Made by a program: the position numbers and the translations under genes
Part shown: positions 53,858 to 63,515 of the stretch, one piece after another
Layout: every line of letters begins with the position of its first letter
Numbering within the stretch: position 1 is the stretch's first letter
Notes under the pieces: model-generated
Databases searched by the model: none
What the model saw: the letters and a program-made list of their open reading frames with translations, nothing else
What the model was told of the DNA's origin: nothing
Assembly (NCBI RefSeq): GCF_010672525.1
Contig: NZ_JAAHGH010000008.1
Span: 135,607-199,606 of the forward strand
DNA: 64,000 nucleotides
From: Okeania sp. SIO2B3
GTDB lineage: Bacteria; Cyanobacteriota; Cyanobacteriia; Cyanobacteriales; Microcoleaceae
Reading direction: 5' to 3'

Positions 53858-55459
53858 ATGAAAAATCCGCTGAAACATACAACCGTAATTCTATCAGATA
53901 AGTGGCTTTTATTCGGATCAATATTATTGTTTCTATCTCTAATCTTTGGTTTATTCATTAGGATTGTTGGTGTTGTTCAATTTTCTATTCTATCTGGCGA
54001 TCAAATACGAGATGCTTACGCAACTATGGAAATTTGGCAAGGGAAATTTCCTACTCTCGGACCTCACTCAGCTTGGAAATTTATTTGGGGAGATTTTGTT
54101 TACCTACCTCCCCTCTATTTCTATTTAGTCTTCCCCTTCACTATTTTAAGCAGTCAATTATCAATTCAAGCTTTTCCTGACGCGCTTTTCACTTTTCTAA
54201 GTATTCCTTTACTTGTTGCAGTAATCTACCAATTATTAGAAGGAATAGAGACTTCAAAAAGATTTTTTATCGCTAGTTTAATTGGCTTTTGGTATAGTGT
54301 TTTGGTCAGAAATATGGGTATGAATTCTGGCGGTAGTCTAGCAGGTAATCCTGGTTCTATTCCATTTTTTCTTCTTCTCTTTATTTGGCTATATAACTAT
54401 CAGCTAAGTCAGCCTAAAAATTATATTAATTCTGTTTTATCTTGGATAGGATACGGTATAGTCTTAGCTATTCTAGTAAATTTACATTTCTCTGCTCTTT
54501 TTGTAATGCCAGTAGTTTTTATAATTAGCTGTATCTATTGGTTTTTCAAAAATAATAGGAACCCGAAATGCTTAGTATTATGTTTATATGCTGTGCTGTC
54601 TTCTATTATAACCTTATTACCATATTGGATAGGTGAAGTACAACGTAACTGGATAAATACGATTGGAATTATTTCCCTTGTTAGGAATGTAAGTAGCGAT
54701 GAAGAATATTCGTTAAATTTGTGGGAAAGAGTAATAGTTATCATCAAATCCTACTTCAGTCTGGGGAACGATATTTACTTTATGGCTGATTCTAGAAGAC
54801 TATTAATGTTTTCTATTTTGTCAGTTACTTTTCTGAGTCTTATTTTGTTAGTTGGATTACTTAAATTTAGAGGTAATAAGAATATTTACCTGATTGTATT
54901 GGCAACTTCAATTCTATTTTTTTTCGCCTATTCATCCGCTGATCAAGAGAAAACCTATAACCCTGTATTTTACAAATTATTAATATATTGTTTGCCTTTA
55001 TTTTTGACCGCAGTGAGTATAGCTTATTTGAATATATCTAAACCATTAGAAAAAATAATTTTAATTATCATCGTATTTGCATTGTGTTTTTCTATCTTCA
55101 ATAATCTGAGACTAAGTATTAACTACATTAACAGCCACATCGGTAAGAATCAACTACTAGCAACTAATACTATCGCAGAAGTTCTTAATACTCTTCCAGA
55201 AAGGTCAACAATTTGCGCTCCAAAAGGATTATCTAAAAATTTACGAGTCTATGAATATACCGATCAGTATGTAACAGCAAAAAACTTAAAATTCTCAGAT
55301 AATTGCACTGCTGGTGATTATTATATGTCTAGTAAATTTGGCTTAAATCCAAGTACTTTTAAGGTTTACTCTTCTAAGAAAATGAAGAAGACTGTGAATG
55401 ACAAAACCATGACAATAATCAAAGAGGGTAGCACTTACTATCTCTATCAAATTAATTAA
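53858..55459 (+). CDS. GT-C family membrane glycosyltransferase-like protein
   Basis: The protein has 533 residues with ten or more membrane segments. After the first helix the loop has LSGDQIRDAYATMEIWQGKF, where Asp in GDQIRD matches the catalytic acid of ArnT/PMT-like (GT39/GT83) enzymes, and then GPHSAWKFIWGDFVYLPPLY. A C-terminal soluble tail of about 90 residues (NTLPERSTICAPKGLSKNLR) follows. The expected role is transfer of a sugar from a polyprenyl carrier to a lipid or protein outside the plasma membrane. It starts 40 bp after the truncated GT-C copy. Confidence 0.75.
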   Translation: MKNPLKHTTVILSDKWLLFGSILLFLSLIFGLFIRIVGVVQFSILSGDQIRDAYATMEIWQGKFPTLGPHSAWKFIWGDFVYLPPLYFYLVFPFTILSSQLSIQAFPDALFTFLSIPLLVAVIYQLLEGIETSKRFFIASLIGFWYSVLVRNMGMNSGGSLAGNPGSIPFFLLLFIWLYNYQLSQPKNYINSVLSWIGYGIVLAILVNLHFSALFVMPVVFIISCIYWFFKNNRNPKCLVLCLYAVLSSIITLLPYWIGEVQRNWINTIGIISLVRNVSSDEEYSLNLWERVIVIIKSYFSLGNDIYFMADSRRLLMFSILSVTFLSLILLVGLLKFRGNKNIYLIVLATSILFFFAYSSADQEKTYNPVFYKLLIYCLPLFLTAVSIAYLNISKPLEKIILIIIVFALCFSIFNNLRLSINYINSHIGKNQLLATNTIAEVLNTLPERSTICAPKGLSKNLRVYEYTDQYVTAKNLKFSDNCTAGDYYMSSKFGLNPSTFKVYSSKKMKKTVNDKTMTIIKEGSTYYLYQIN

Positions 55460-55720
55460 ATAAATTATGACTATTGAAAGGGGGATGGACGATGGCACAA
55501 AAGAAAAAATGAAATCTCGTGCCCTAGGTAGTTTTCTATAAAAATCATCCTATTCCTAGTAGAATATGAATATATTTGACAAAGGTAAATTTTTAGGAGA
55601 TATAAGCTTTTTCTGTGGCGATGGGTAATTATTATTTATGGAAAAGTTAATGGTCTTAACTAATAACCAATAAAATTTATTCGGGGTGCTACTGTTAACT
55701 CTATATTGCTTGGGTTTAAT

Positions 55721-56689
55721 ATGCTTATGAAAGAAGAAAAAGTACAACTTTCCATAGTGGTTCCTTGTTACAACGAAGAACCAAATATTAACTATTTATT
55801 TGAAAGACTCATATCAGTATTAGAACCTCTAGAAATAACTTATGAAATAGTCTGTGTTAATGATGGTAGTAAGGATAATACTCTCAAGTTATTAGTAGAA
55901 TATCATAAACGTAATCCTGCAATTAAAGTAGTTAATTTTTCTCGTAATTTTGGTAAAGAAATTGCGCTAACAGCAGGTATTGACTATACAATAGGAGATG
56001 CAATTATACCCATAGATGCAGATTTACAAGACCCACCAGAATTAATTGGAGAACTTATAGCTAAGTGGCAAGAGGGATATGATGTGGTCTACGCAACTAG
56101 GCGATCGCGACAAGGGGAGAGTTGGGTCAAAAAATTTACAGCTCAAAGTTTCTACAGGGTAATTCAGGGGCTAACTTCTGTAAAAATTCCACCGGATACT
56201 GGGGACTTTAGATTAATGGATCGAAAAGTTGTAGAAGCTCTCAAACAATTGCCAGAAACTAACCGTTTTATGAAAGGTTTATTTTCTTGGGTAGGTTATC
56301 AACAAACTTCCATATCATATGACCGAGATCCTCGTTTCAAAGGTCAAACAAAATGGAATTATTGGAAGCTCTGGAATTTTGCAATTGAAGGTATTACTGC
56401 TTTTAGTTCTCAACCTCTAAAAATTTGGAGTTATATTGGGGTATTAATTTCTTTAATTTCATTTATTTATGCTAGCTTTTTAGTGATTCGGACTTTGATA
56501 TTTGGAATTGATGTTCCTGGTTATGCTTCATTAATAGTAGCGATATTATTTTTAGGTGGAATGCAGTTATTATCTCTCGGAATTTTGGGTGAATATTTAG
56601 GTCGCGTTCACGAAGAAGTTAAGAGAAGACCTCTTTATTTAGTTAGGGAAAGTTATGGGTTTAAAAATCAGATTACTAGGAGTGAGTAA
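55721..56689 (+). CDS. Polyprenyl-phosphate glycosyltransferase (GT2, GtrB/DPM1-like)
   Basis: The protein has 322 residues from the ATG at 55721. The GT2 domain shows LSIVVPCYNEEPNINYLFER (about 8-27), CVNDGSKDNTLKLL (about 52-65), INFSRNFGKE-like VNFSRNFGKEIALTAGIDYT and the metal-binding DADLQDPPELI (about 101-111). Two C-terminal membrane helices (about 232-258 and 265-290) end in EYLGRVHEEVKRRPLYLVRE. Such enzymes make undecaprenyl- or dolichyl-phosphate-linked sugars on the cytoplasmic face, used by GT-C transferases outside. That fits the two GT-C-like genes just upstream. Confidence 0.92.
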   Translation: MLMKEEKVQLSIVVPCYNEEPNINYLFERLISVLEPLEITYEIVCVNDGSKDNTLKLLVEYHKRNPAIKVVNFSRNFGKEIALTAGIDYTIGDAIIPIDADLQDPPELIGELIAKWQEGYDVVYATRRSRQGESWVKKFTAQSFYRVIQGLTSVKIPPDTGDFRLMDRKVVEALKQLPETNRFMKGLFSWVGYQQTSISYDRDPRFKGQTKWNYWKLWNFAIEGITAFSSQPLKIWSYIGVLISLISFIYASFLVIRTLIFGIDVPGYASLIVAILFLGGMQLLSLGILGEYLGRVHEEVKRRPLYLVRESYGFKNQITRSE

Positions 56690-56755
56690 TCTCACAATTT
56701 TTGTCATTAAATAAAAAATACTAAAGCAGTAGTTTTGGGTCGGAGTAGAGATTTA

Positions 56756-57457
56756 ATGTTCAATTTTAAAACTGGTATTTTTATCCTGACAATTATTTGT
56801 ATAGTTGCGACTGGAATAGCAGCTTATTTATTAGGAGGTTTGGCTCCAGAACAAGTTCAAACTTGGCTAGAACGAGCAGGTATTTGGGCACCAATAATCT
56901 ATATAGTTATTTATACAATAGCAACTATCTTAGTGTTGCCTTCCACAGCACTTAATCTGGCTGGAGGTGCAATTTTTGGACCGTGGATAGGTACATTATG
57001 GACAAGTGTAGCAGCTATAATTGCGGCAATTATCGCATTTTATTATTCTCGTACTATAGGTAGAGAATGGATTTCTCAAAAGTTAGCTGGACGATGGCAG
57101 GCAATGGATGCTGAAATGTGTCAGGGAGGATTATTTTATATGTTTGCCATTCGCTTATTGCCAATTATTCCTTATGGTTTAGTAAATTTTGCTGCTGGTT
57201 TAACATCTGTTAGTTTTAAAGATTATCTATTAGGTACTACCTTGGGAACTGTACCTGGTGTTTTGCCTTTTGTAATGTTAGGAAGTTCTGGTTTAACAGC
57301 ATTAAAAACAGGTGACGTTTTACCTTTAATTGGAGCATTAAGTCTCATCGCAATGTTAGTAGGAGGCGCAACTTGGTATCGTCGCCGTCGCAGTCTACCA
57401 AAGAAAGTTATAGAAGAAATTAATAAGTCATCTTCATCAGATTTGTCTAATGATTAA
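56756..57457 (+). CDS. TVP38/TMEM64 (DedA superfamily) membrane protein
   Basis: The protein has 233 residues from ATG 56756, with a GGAGTAGAG ribosome site; the TTG at 56735 is upstream of that site. The VTT domain shows APIIYIVIYTIATILVLPST, AGGAIFGPWIGTLWTSVAA, RLLPIIPYGLVNFAAGLTSV and GTTLGTVPGVLPFVMLGSS. Members are implicated in lipid handling, and the DedA superfamily includes undecaprenyl-phosphate flippases. A role in recycling the polyprenyl carrier for the neighbouring GT2/GT-C enzymes is a reasonable inference. Confidence 0.9.
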   Translation: MFNFKTGIFILTIICIVATGIAAYLLGGLAPEQVQTWLERAGIWAPIIYIVIYTIATILVLPSTALNLAGGAIFGPWIGTLWTSVAAIIAAIIAFYYSRTIGREWISQKLAGRWQAMDAEMCQGGLFYMFAIRLLPIIPYGLVNFAAGLTSVSFKDYLLGTTLGTVPGVLPFVMLGSSGLTALKTGDVLPLIGALSLIAMLVGGATWYRRRRSLPKKVIEEINKSSSSDLSND

Positions 57458-57671
57458 ATTACTGTTTGTTAATATCCAAAAATAACCAAATAACAAAAAA
57501 TAAAAATTATTCATCAGGAAAATCAGGTGAAAAAAATTAATTAATAAAATCAATCAAATGCTCGAGTTAAAGTAATAAATAAAAATTAAAATAGATAAAC
57601 TCCAAGTTTTAATCCCAGACCGTGATAAACTTATACTAAGTTTTTTGATCAAAAAGTTTAGGTACATAAAA

Positions 57672-58673
57672 ATGAGTGACTATCTATCAACTCAAGAAAT
57701 GGCGTTGCAGACAAACTCTCCGACTAAAACAGATTTATCTATAGTTACACCTATTTATAATGAAGTCGATAGTATTCCCCAATTACTAGAAACAATTTCT
57801 ACTACTTTAATAGAAAATCAACTTACTTACGAAATTATCTGTGTAGATGATGGTTCTCAGGATGGTTCGACAAAACTACTAACAGAATTAGCTCAAAAAC
57901 GTACAGATTTAAAAGCAGTAATTCTCCGCCGAAATTATGGACAAACTGCAGCTATGGCGGCAGGGTTTAAGCATGCTACAGGCAAAGTAATTGTCACTTT
58001 AGATGGAGATTTACAAAATGATCCGGCTGATATTCCACTATTATTATCTAAGCTAGATGAGGGTTATGATTTAGTGAGTGGGTGGCGAAAAAATAGGCAG
58101 GATGATGCTGTTACACGACTACTTCCTTCTAAAATTGCTAATTGGATAATTGGTAAAGTTACAGGGGTAAATTTACATGATTATGGTTGTTCTTTAAAAG
58201 CTTATCGTTTGGAATTAATTGCTGATATGAATCTCTATGGTGAATTACATAGATTTTTACCAGCTTTAGCTTTTATTGAAGGGGCAAGAATTACAGAAAT
58301 ACCTGTAAAACATTATGCTCGTCGCTATGGTCAAAGTAAGTATGGTCTAGGGCGAACTTTTCGAGTTGTGATGGATTTATTAACAGTATTTTTTATGAAA
58401 AAATTCCTCACTAGACCGATGCACGTTTTTGGAATGTTGGGTTTGGTTTCTGGGGCATTTGGTACATTTTTTGGGATTTATTTAACTATCCTAAAATTTG
58501 GCTTTAACGAACGGATTGGCGATCGCCCTCTACTAATTTTAGTTGTTGTCTTATTACTTGCAGGTTTACAATTATTTAGTTTTGGTTTATTGGCAGAATT
58601 ACTGATGCGAACTTATCACGAATCTCAAGAACGACCTATTTATCGAGTTAGAGAAATTGTTGGTAGAAATTAA
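57672..58673 (+). CDS. Polyprenyl-phosphate glycosyltransferase (GT2, DPM1-like), second copy
   Basis: The protein has 333 residues from the ATG at 57672. The GT2 domain shows LSIVTPIYNEVDSIPQLLET (about 23-42), CVDDGSQDGSTKLL, ILRRNYGQTAAMAAGFKHAT and LDGDLQNDPADI (about 116-127). RLLPSKIANWIIGKVTGVNL and GCSLKAYR follow. Two C-terminal membrane helices end in LLAELLMRTYHESQERPIYR. It is only distantly related to the GT2 at 55721-56689, so the two probably make different polyprenyl-phosphate sugars. Confidence 0.92.
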   Translation: MSDYLSTQEMALQTNSPTKTDLSIVTPIYNEVDSIPQLLETISTTLIENQLTYEIICVDDGSQDGSTKLLTELAQKRTDLKAVILRRNYGQTAAMAAGFKHATGKVIVTLDGDLQNDPADIPLLLSKLDEGYDLVSGWRKNRQDDAVTRLLPSKIANWIIGKVTGVNLHDYGCSLKAYRLELIADMNLYGELHRFLPALAFIEGARITEIPVKHYARRYGQSKYGLGRTFRVVMDLLTVFFMKKFLTRPMHVFGMLGLVSGAFGTFFGIYLTILKFGFNERIGDRPLLILVVVLLLAGLQLFSFGLLAELLMRTYHESQERPIYRVREIVGRN

Positions 58674-59171
58674 CAGAAGAAGGAAGAAGGGATAAGGAAG
58701 AAGGAAGAAGTAAGAAGGGATAAGGAAGAAGGAAGAAGTAAGAAGGTATTTAGGTGTTTCTGAATAAATGTATAAAATTAAATTCTACCAAATTGAAATG
58801 AAGCTGCATAGAATAATATTTCAAGCATAATTGACCGCAGGTAAGCTTAGATAAAGTATAGATAGATTTAATGAATTTCATCATTCTATGCAACCTCATA
58901 TCAAACTGGTATTAGTGATAAATTTTCGCCCAAAACAATAGTGGGGACTATACTTCAATACAGTTTCCTAGGTCATGCTGCGCAAACAGATAAGACCAAA
59001 ACTCATAAGGTATGGAACTATTAGATGAGGTTTTCAGATGACAGAACAGCCAAAAAAAATCCTTAACTGAACCGTATTGGACTATGCCTATTTCTGACTC
59101 TAAAGTCACTGAAAAATTCTTTTCTACCTCCTGACTCCTGACTCCTGACTCCTTATCTAAGTTACAGAGGA
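58674..59171. other. Gene-free region with simple and small repeats
   Basis: It begins with gaaggaagaagggataag repeats (58676-58745) and carries a small repeat 'tttcctaggtcatgctgcgcaaac' near 58966. 'ctcctgactcctgactcctg' lies near the OYE gene's 3' end. No gene is seen. Confidence 0.55.
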
Positions 59172-60272
59172 TTATTGATAAGTGGGAAAATCAATATATC
59201 CTTCTTTGTTAAATGAATACCAAATTTTCACATCTGCAGGTGGATTAAGGGGCCAATTATTAGCAAAACGTTCTACTAAATCTGGATTACTAATAAAAGG
59301 TCGCCCAAAAGCAATTAAGTCGGCATTTCCAGCTTTAATTGCTGTTTCAGCAGTTTCTTGAGTATATCCACAATTTCCTATAAGAGTGCTGGTGAAAACC
59401 TCTCTAAATTCAGCCAAAGTCATCGGTTCACCTAATTCGTGAGAACCAAAAGCTAAACCATCCATAACGTGAAGATAAGCTAACCCATAATTGTTTAACT
59501 GTTGCGCAACATAAATAAAAGTTTCCCGAAAATCTGGCGAACCCATATCGTTAAAATTACCATTAGGAGCAATTCTTACCCCAACTCTATTATCAGGCCA
59601 AACAGTTAAAATAGACTCTACAATTTCTTTGAGAAACTGAAATCTGTTTTTCAGACTGCCACCATAGCGATCGCTCCGATGATTAGTTTTTGACTGTAGA
59701 AATTCGTCAATCAAATAGCCATTTGCTCCATGAATTTCTACTCCATCAAAACCAGCAGACTTTGCACGTTCGGCAGCTAAACGATAATTTTCTACAATTG
59801 CTGGAATTTCTTCTGTTTCTAGAGCGCGAGGAGTTTCTAATGGTTGTTTGCCAATGGGAGTATGAACGTATTCTTGATTCAATCTAATAGCAGAGGGAGC
59901 TACTGGCAATTGACCATTTTCGTGAAAGCTACTATGAGAAGCTCGTCCACAGTGCCAAAGTTGAAGGAATATAGGAGTACCTTTGCTATGGACAGCATCT
60001 ACAACTTGTTTCCAAGCTTCTGTCTGTTCGTCTGAGTAAATGCCTGGAGAATTGACCCAGCCATTAGCCTGTTTGGAAATGACAGTTGCTTCTGAAATGA
60101 TTAAACCTGCCCCAGTTCGTTGAGCATAATATTCGGCCATCATAGTATTGGGCATTCGTTCTGTACCTGCTCGCGATCTAGTCATTGGAGCCATGACAAC
60201 TCGGTTTTTTAGTGTTAAATCTCCCATCATTAAGGGAGTTAGTAGAGTTTGTGAATTTGTTTGAGTAGTCAT
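59172..60272 (-). CDS. Old yellow enzyme family FMN-dependent ene-reductase
   Basis: The protein has 366 residues. The barrel start is TPLMMGDLTLKNRVVMAPMT, followed by QLWHCGRASHSSFHENGQLP. The substrate-anchoring His/Asn pair is in FDGVEIHGANGYLIDEFLQS, the proton-donor Tyr region is RSDRYGGSLKNR, and the phosphate-binding end is IAFGRPFISNPDLVER. Enzymes of this type (NemA/XenB-like) reduce activated alkenes or nitro compounds with NAD(P)H. The physiological substrate is unknown. It stands alone between repeats, with a start just after a TTTTTTAATTG spacer. Confidence 0.92.
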   Translation of the reverse strand: MTTQTNSQTLLTPLMMGDLTLKNRVVMAPMTRSRAGTERMPNTMMAEYYAQRTGAGLIISEATVISKQANGWVNSPGIYSDEQTEAWKQVVDAVHSKGTPIFLQLWHCGRASHSSFHENGQLPVAPSAIRLNQEYVHTPIGKQPLETPRALETEEIPAIVENYRLAAERAKSAGFDGVEIHGANGYLIDEFLQSKTNHRSDRYGGSLKNRFQFLKEIVESILTVWPDNRVGVRIAPNGNFNDMGSPDFRETFIYVAQQLNNYGLAYLHVMDGLAFGSHELGEPMTLAEFREVFTSTLIGNCGYTQETAETAIKAGNADLIAFGRPFISNPDLVERFANNWPLNPPADVKIWYSFNKEGYIDFPTYQ

Positions 60273-60513
60273 TTTTTAATTGCTCAGTTTCTAGGATGAG
60301 AATTTGATATTCATTGGTTTATTTTACATGGAATTAATAATAGATTTAATTTCTCAAAAAATCAGAATTTTGAGTGACATTTAACTATCTATAGCTATAG
60401 GTTTAGAATTAAATATTTTTGCTTAGTCAAGAGCAAGATTATGTAAGCATTCAGCATTCAGCAGTCAGGTCTCAGTTTAATTAGAGCTTGAATTAGTATG
60501 AGTTAAAAAGTCA

Positions 60514-61440
60514 AAAAGGAAAGGTTCCGAAATATCAAAAGTTGAAAATTTAGACAATGTAAGATTTTCTTCTTTTTTAGATAACTAAAGCCTTCTTGTT
60601 CCTTCTTCCTTCTGAAAGGAAAGTTGCCGAAATACCAAAAGTTGAAAATTTAGACAATGTAAAATTTTCTTCTTTTTTAGATAACTAAAGCCTTCTTGTT
60701 CCTTCTTCCTTATGAAAGGAAAGGTTCCGAAATATCAAAATCTTAAAATTCAGGCAATGTCAGATTTTCTTATTTTTTAGATAACTAAAGCCTTCTTGTT
60801 CCTTCTTCCTTCTGAAAGGAAAGGTTCCGAAATATCAAAATCTTAAAATTCAGGCAATGTCAGATTTTCTTATTTTTTAGATAACTAAAGCCTTCTTGTT
60901 CCTTCTTCCTTCTGAAAGGAAAGGTTCCGAAATATCAAAATCTTAAAATTCAGGCAATGTCAGATTTTCTTATTTTTTAGATAACTAAAGCCTTCTTGTT
61001 CCTTCTTCCTTCTGAAAGGAAAGTTGCCGAAATACCAAAAGCTGAAAATTTAGGCAATTTAAGATTTTCCTCTTTCCTAGATAACTAAAGCCTTCTTCTT
61101 CCTTTTTCCTTCTGAAAGGAAAGTTGCCGAAATACCAAAAGCTGAAAATTTAGGCAATTTAAGATTTTCCTCTTTCCTAGATAACTAAAGCCTTCTTCTT
61201 CCTTTTTCCTTCTGAAAGGAAAGTTGTCGAAATACCAAAAGCTGAAAATTTAGGCAATTTAAGATTTTCCTCTTTCCTAGATAACTAAAGCCTTCTTCTT
61301 CCTTTTTCCTTCTGAAAGGAAAGTTGCCGAAATATCAAAAGCTGAAAATTTAGGCAATTTAAGATTTTCCTCTTTCCTAGATAACTAAAGCCTTCTTCCT
61401 TCTTCCTTCTTCCTTCTTCCTTCTTCCTTCTTCCTTCTGA
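60514..61440. repeat. Tandem array of a 100-bp unit, nine copies
   Basis: Units begin GAAAGGAAAG(G/T)T at about 60514, 60614, 60714, 60814, 60914, 61014, 61114, 61214 and 61314, exactly 100 bp apart. There are two sub-types: 'ttcttgttccttcttccttc' with 'cagattttcttatttttt', and 'ttcttcttcctttttccttc' with 'aagattttcctctttcct'. Each unit contains a small hairpin TTCCTT-CTGA-AAGGAA. The last unit has expanded CCTTCTT triplets, and its reverse strand encodes the C-terminal tail of MenE. Confidence 0.95.
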
Positions 61441-62870
61441 ATTGCTATTTTCTTTAACAATTCCCGATTAATTTTACCCTGAGAATTACGAGGTAAATTT
61501 TCAACTTTAACCCAATATTTAGGTTGTTTAAATTTACTCAATTTTCCATCAATAGCAGCCAGAAACTTTTCTACAGAAACTTCTAAGTAATCAGCAACAT
61601 AAACAGCAGTAACAATTTCACCCCAATATTTATCGGGTAAACCTATTACACAAACATCAATAACTAATCCAGTTGCTAAAATAGCTGCTTCTACTTCTGC
61701 CGGAAAAACATTTTCCCCACCAGTAATAATTTTTTGACTACGACGACCTACTATATTTAAGCAACCTTGATTATCCAAAAATCCTAAATCATCCGTCACA
61801 AAAGTTTCAGAAGAATTAAATAAGTTGGGATAATACCCTAATGCTAAAGAATGAGCTTTGATGTTAATAATTCCCTTTTTCTTTTTGCCTAAAATATCGC
61901 CATTTTCACTTTTAATCATAATTTCTGCGTGGGGTAAAATTTGACCGTTGCTATTATTTCCTGTCAAAAAATCTTCCGGTTTAAGAGTAGCAATTTGAGC
62001 AGCAGTTTCAGTCATTCCGTAAGTAGGTGCTAATTTAATCTGATATTTTCTGGCTACATCAAATAATTCTTGCCAAGCAGGTGCGCCACCTAAAAGAACT
62101 GTCTGAAAATTAGATAACCACTTGGCTGTTTCTGAATTTTGTATCAGCTTTTGTAACTGAGTTGGTACTAGAGAAATAAAGAATTTATTGGGATTAATAT
62201 TCCATTCTTTTTTGTCGAAAATTTCTTTATACGATGGCAAAATTACTAAATTTCCTCCAGTAGTAAAGGAGCGCATAAACTGCATTAAACCACTGACGTG
62301 ATATAAGGGTAAAACACAAAATGAGTTAATTTGTTGTACTTGAAAATATTTTTGGAAACCTTCTACTGATGCTATTAATGTTTCCCATGTGTGAATGGTA
62401 AATTTAACTTTTCCAGATGAGCCACCAGTAGGAATCATAATCAAATTTTCTGGAAAAATTTCCTTGGTTTTATTATTAGTATGTATTGATTTTAGAGAGA
62501 TGCTATTTTCAGGAGATACATCATTGTTATCTATATATGACCCTAGAAAATTTTCGTCGGGAGTATTTCCAAAAATTATGTCTGGTTGTACTAATTCTAA
62601 TACTTGTTCCCATTCATGTTTCCCCCAATTTGGATTACATAGAAAGACTTGAAAACCAGTAGCAACAGCAGCAATGAAACTTGTAATAAATTCTGTTGAT
62701 TTTGATTCTGATATAAATATCTTTGGTGCAGATTCTGAATGAAATTTTTCGCTCAAGTAATCAAACTTTTTTTGACTAATGGAATAGAGGACGCTACTTT
62801 CATTACTAATCAGTAAATCACTATTTGTACTCAGATAGTTAAAAATTTGGTTCATAAATTGTCTTGTCAT
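61377..62870 (-). CDS. menE: O-succinylbenzoate-CoA ligase MenE
   Basis: The protein has 497 residues of the ANL superfamily. It shows MIPTGGSSGKVKFTIHTW (about 143-160), PLYHVSGLMQF, APTYGMTETAAQIA (about 288-301), VTDDLGFLDNQG, GRRSQKIITGGENVFPAEVE and NLPRNSQGKINRELLKK with the catalytic Lys (about 474). The enzyme makes o-succinylbenzoyl-CoA in phylloquinone synthesis. The last 20 or so residues (EEGRRKKEEGRRKK type) come from the tandem array downstream, not from the family. The start overlaps the position where menC ends in an intact arrangement, and menC lies upstream on the same strand, now 645 bp away. Confidence 0.92.
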   Translation of the reverse strand: MTRQFMNQIFNYLSTNSDLLISNESSVLYSISQKKFDYLSEKFHSESAPKIFISESKSTEFITSFIAAVATGFQVFLCNPNWGKHEWEQVLELVQPDIIFGNTPDENFLGSYIDNNDVSPENSISLKSIHTNNKTKEIFPENLIMIPTGGSSGKVKFTIHTWETLIASVEGFQKYFQVQQINSFCVLPLYHVSGLMQFMRSFTTGGNLVILPSYKEIFDKKEWNINPNKFFISLVPTQLQKLIQNSETAKWLSNFQTVLLGGAPAWQELFDVARKYQIKLAPTYGMTETAAQIATLKPEDFLTGNNSNGQILPHAEIMIKSENGDILGKKKKGIINIKAHSLALGYYPNLFNSSETFVTDDLGFLDNQGCLNIVGRRSQKIITGGENVFPAEVEAAILATGLVIDVCVIGLPDKYWGEIVTAVYVADYLEVSVEKFLAAIDGKLSKFKQPKYWVKVENLPRNSQGKINRELLKKIAIQKEEGRRKKEEGRRKKALVI

Positions 62871-63000
62871 ATTTATTCTTGTTCATCAAAGCAATAGGTA
62901 ATTCAAAGCAAAAGGTGGAATTTTTGAGTAGATTTAGTTGTAATTCTGCGCGAGTCATAGTGCTTTTTTTCTACTAACTTTTGTTTCAAATACTAAATGG
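62871..63000 (-). pseudogene. menC: Remnant of the 3' end of menC next to menE
   Basis: 'tattcttgttcatcaaagcaa' through 'actaacttttgtttcaaatac' repeats the last 40 codons of the intact menC at 63516-63650 with several changes (about 85 percent identity by eye). It sits directly before menE, where the real menC end would be expected. Confidence 0.85.
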
Positions 63001-63257
63001 AATAAAGAGGGCAGGTTTTGAGAACTAGAAGCTCTTACTTCAAGTCTTTCGCTTAAACCCGCCCCTACAATTTTTTTAACGTTTAATTATACCTACCTAC
63101 TTATACTAATTTAATCAAATTAGGCTACATTAATTATCTTATACTGAAATGTGAAATAATTTCCTGAAATTACTGAGTGCATCAAAGTTTTGATCCTATA
63201 AAATCTAACTTTTAACTTTTAATTTTTGACTTCCATGAAACGGTATTATTACCAATT

Positions 63258-63348
63258 ATTCGATTGCTATTTGCACTCAGATAGTTAAAAATTTGGTTCA
63301 TCAATTGTCTTGCCATATTTCCTCTTGTTCATCAAACCAATGGGTAAT
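63258..63348 (-). pseudogene. Third copy of the menC-menE junction
   Basis: It contains 'cactcagatagttaaaaatt' (menE codons near 10) followed by 'catatttcctcttgttcatc' and 'aaaccaatgggtaattt' (menC end). The same junction is at 62820-62890 and at 63474-63545. It ends where a tcagttatcagttatcag repeat and an R1-type block begin. Confidence 0.85.
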
Positions 63349-63384
63349 TTCAGTTATCAGTTATCAGTTATCAATACCTCTGTA

Positions 63385-63470
63385 ATAAGGAGGCTTGACC
63401 TTGGCAAATATTCTCTTTTTTTATCCCCTTAAAAAGGGAGGCTCATACCCACAATTTTTCGGTAAATTAC
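63385..63470. repeat. R1-related repeat between junction copies
   Basis: 'ataaggaggcttgaccttgg', 'ccccttaaaaagggaggctc' and 'tttttcggtaaatta' match the core and end of R1. Confidence 0.55.
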
Positions 63471-63515
63471 TACTTGCACTCAGATAGTTAAAAATTTGAT
63501 TCATAAATTATCTTG

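Noticed and set aside
60514-61440. CRISPR array or coding repeats
   Set aside because: The 100-bp units vary little and have stops in all frames except where menE reads into the last unit; no spacer structure.
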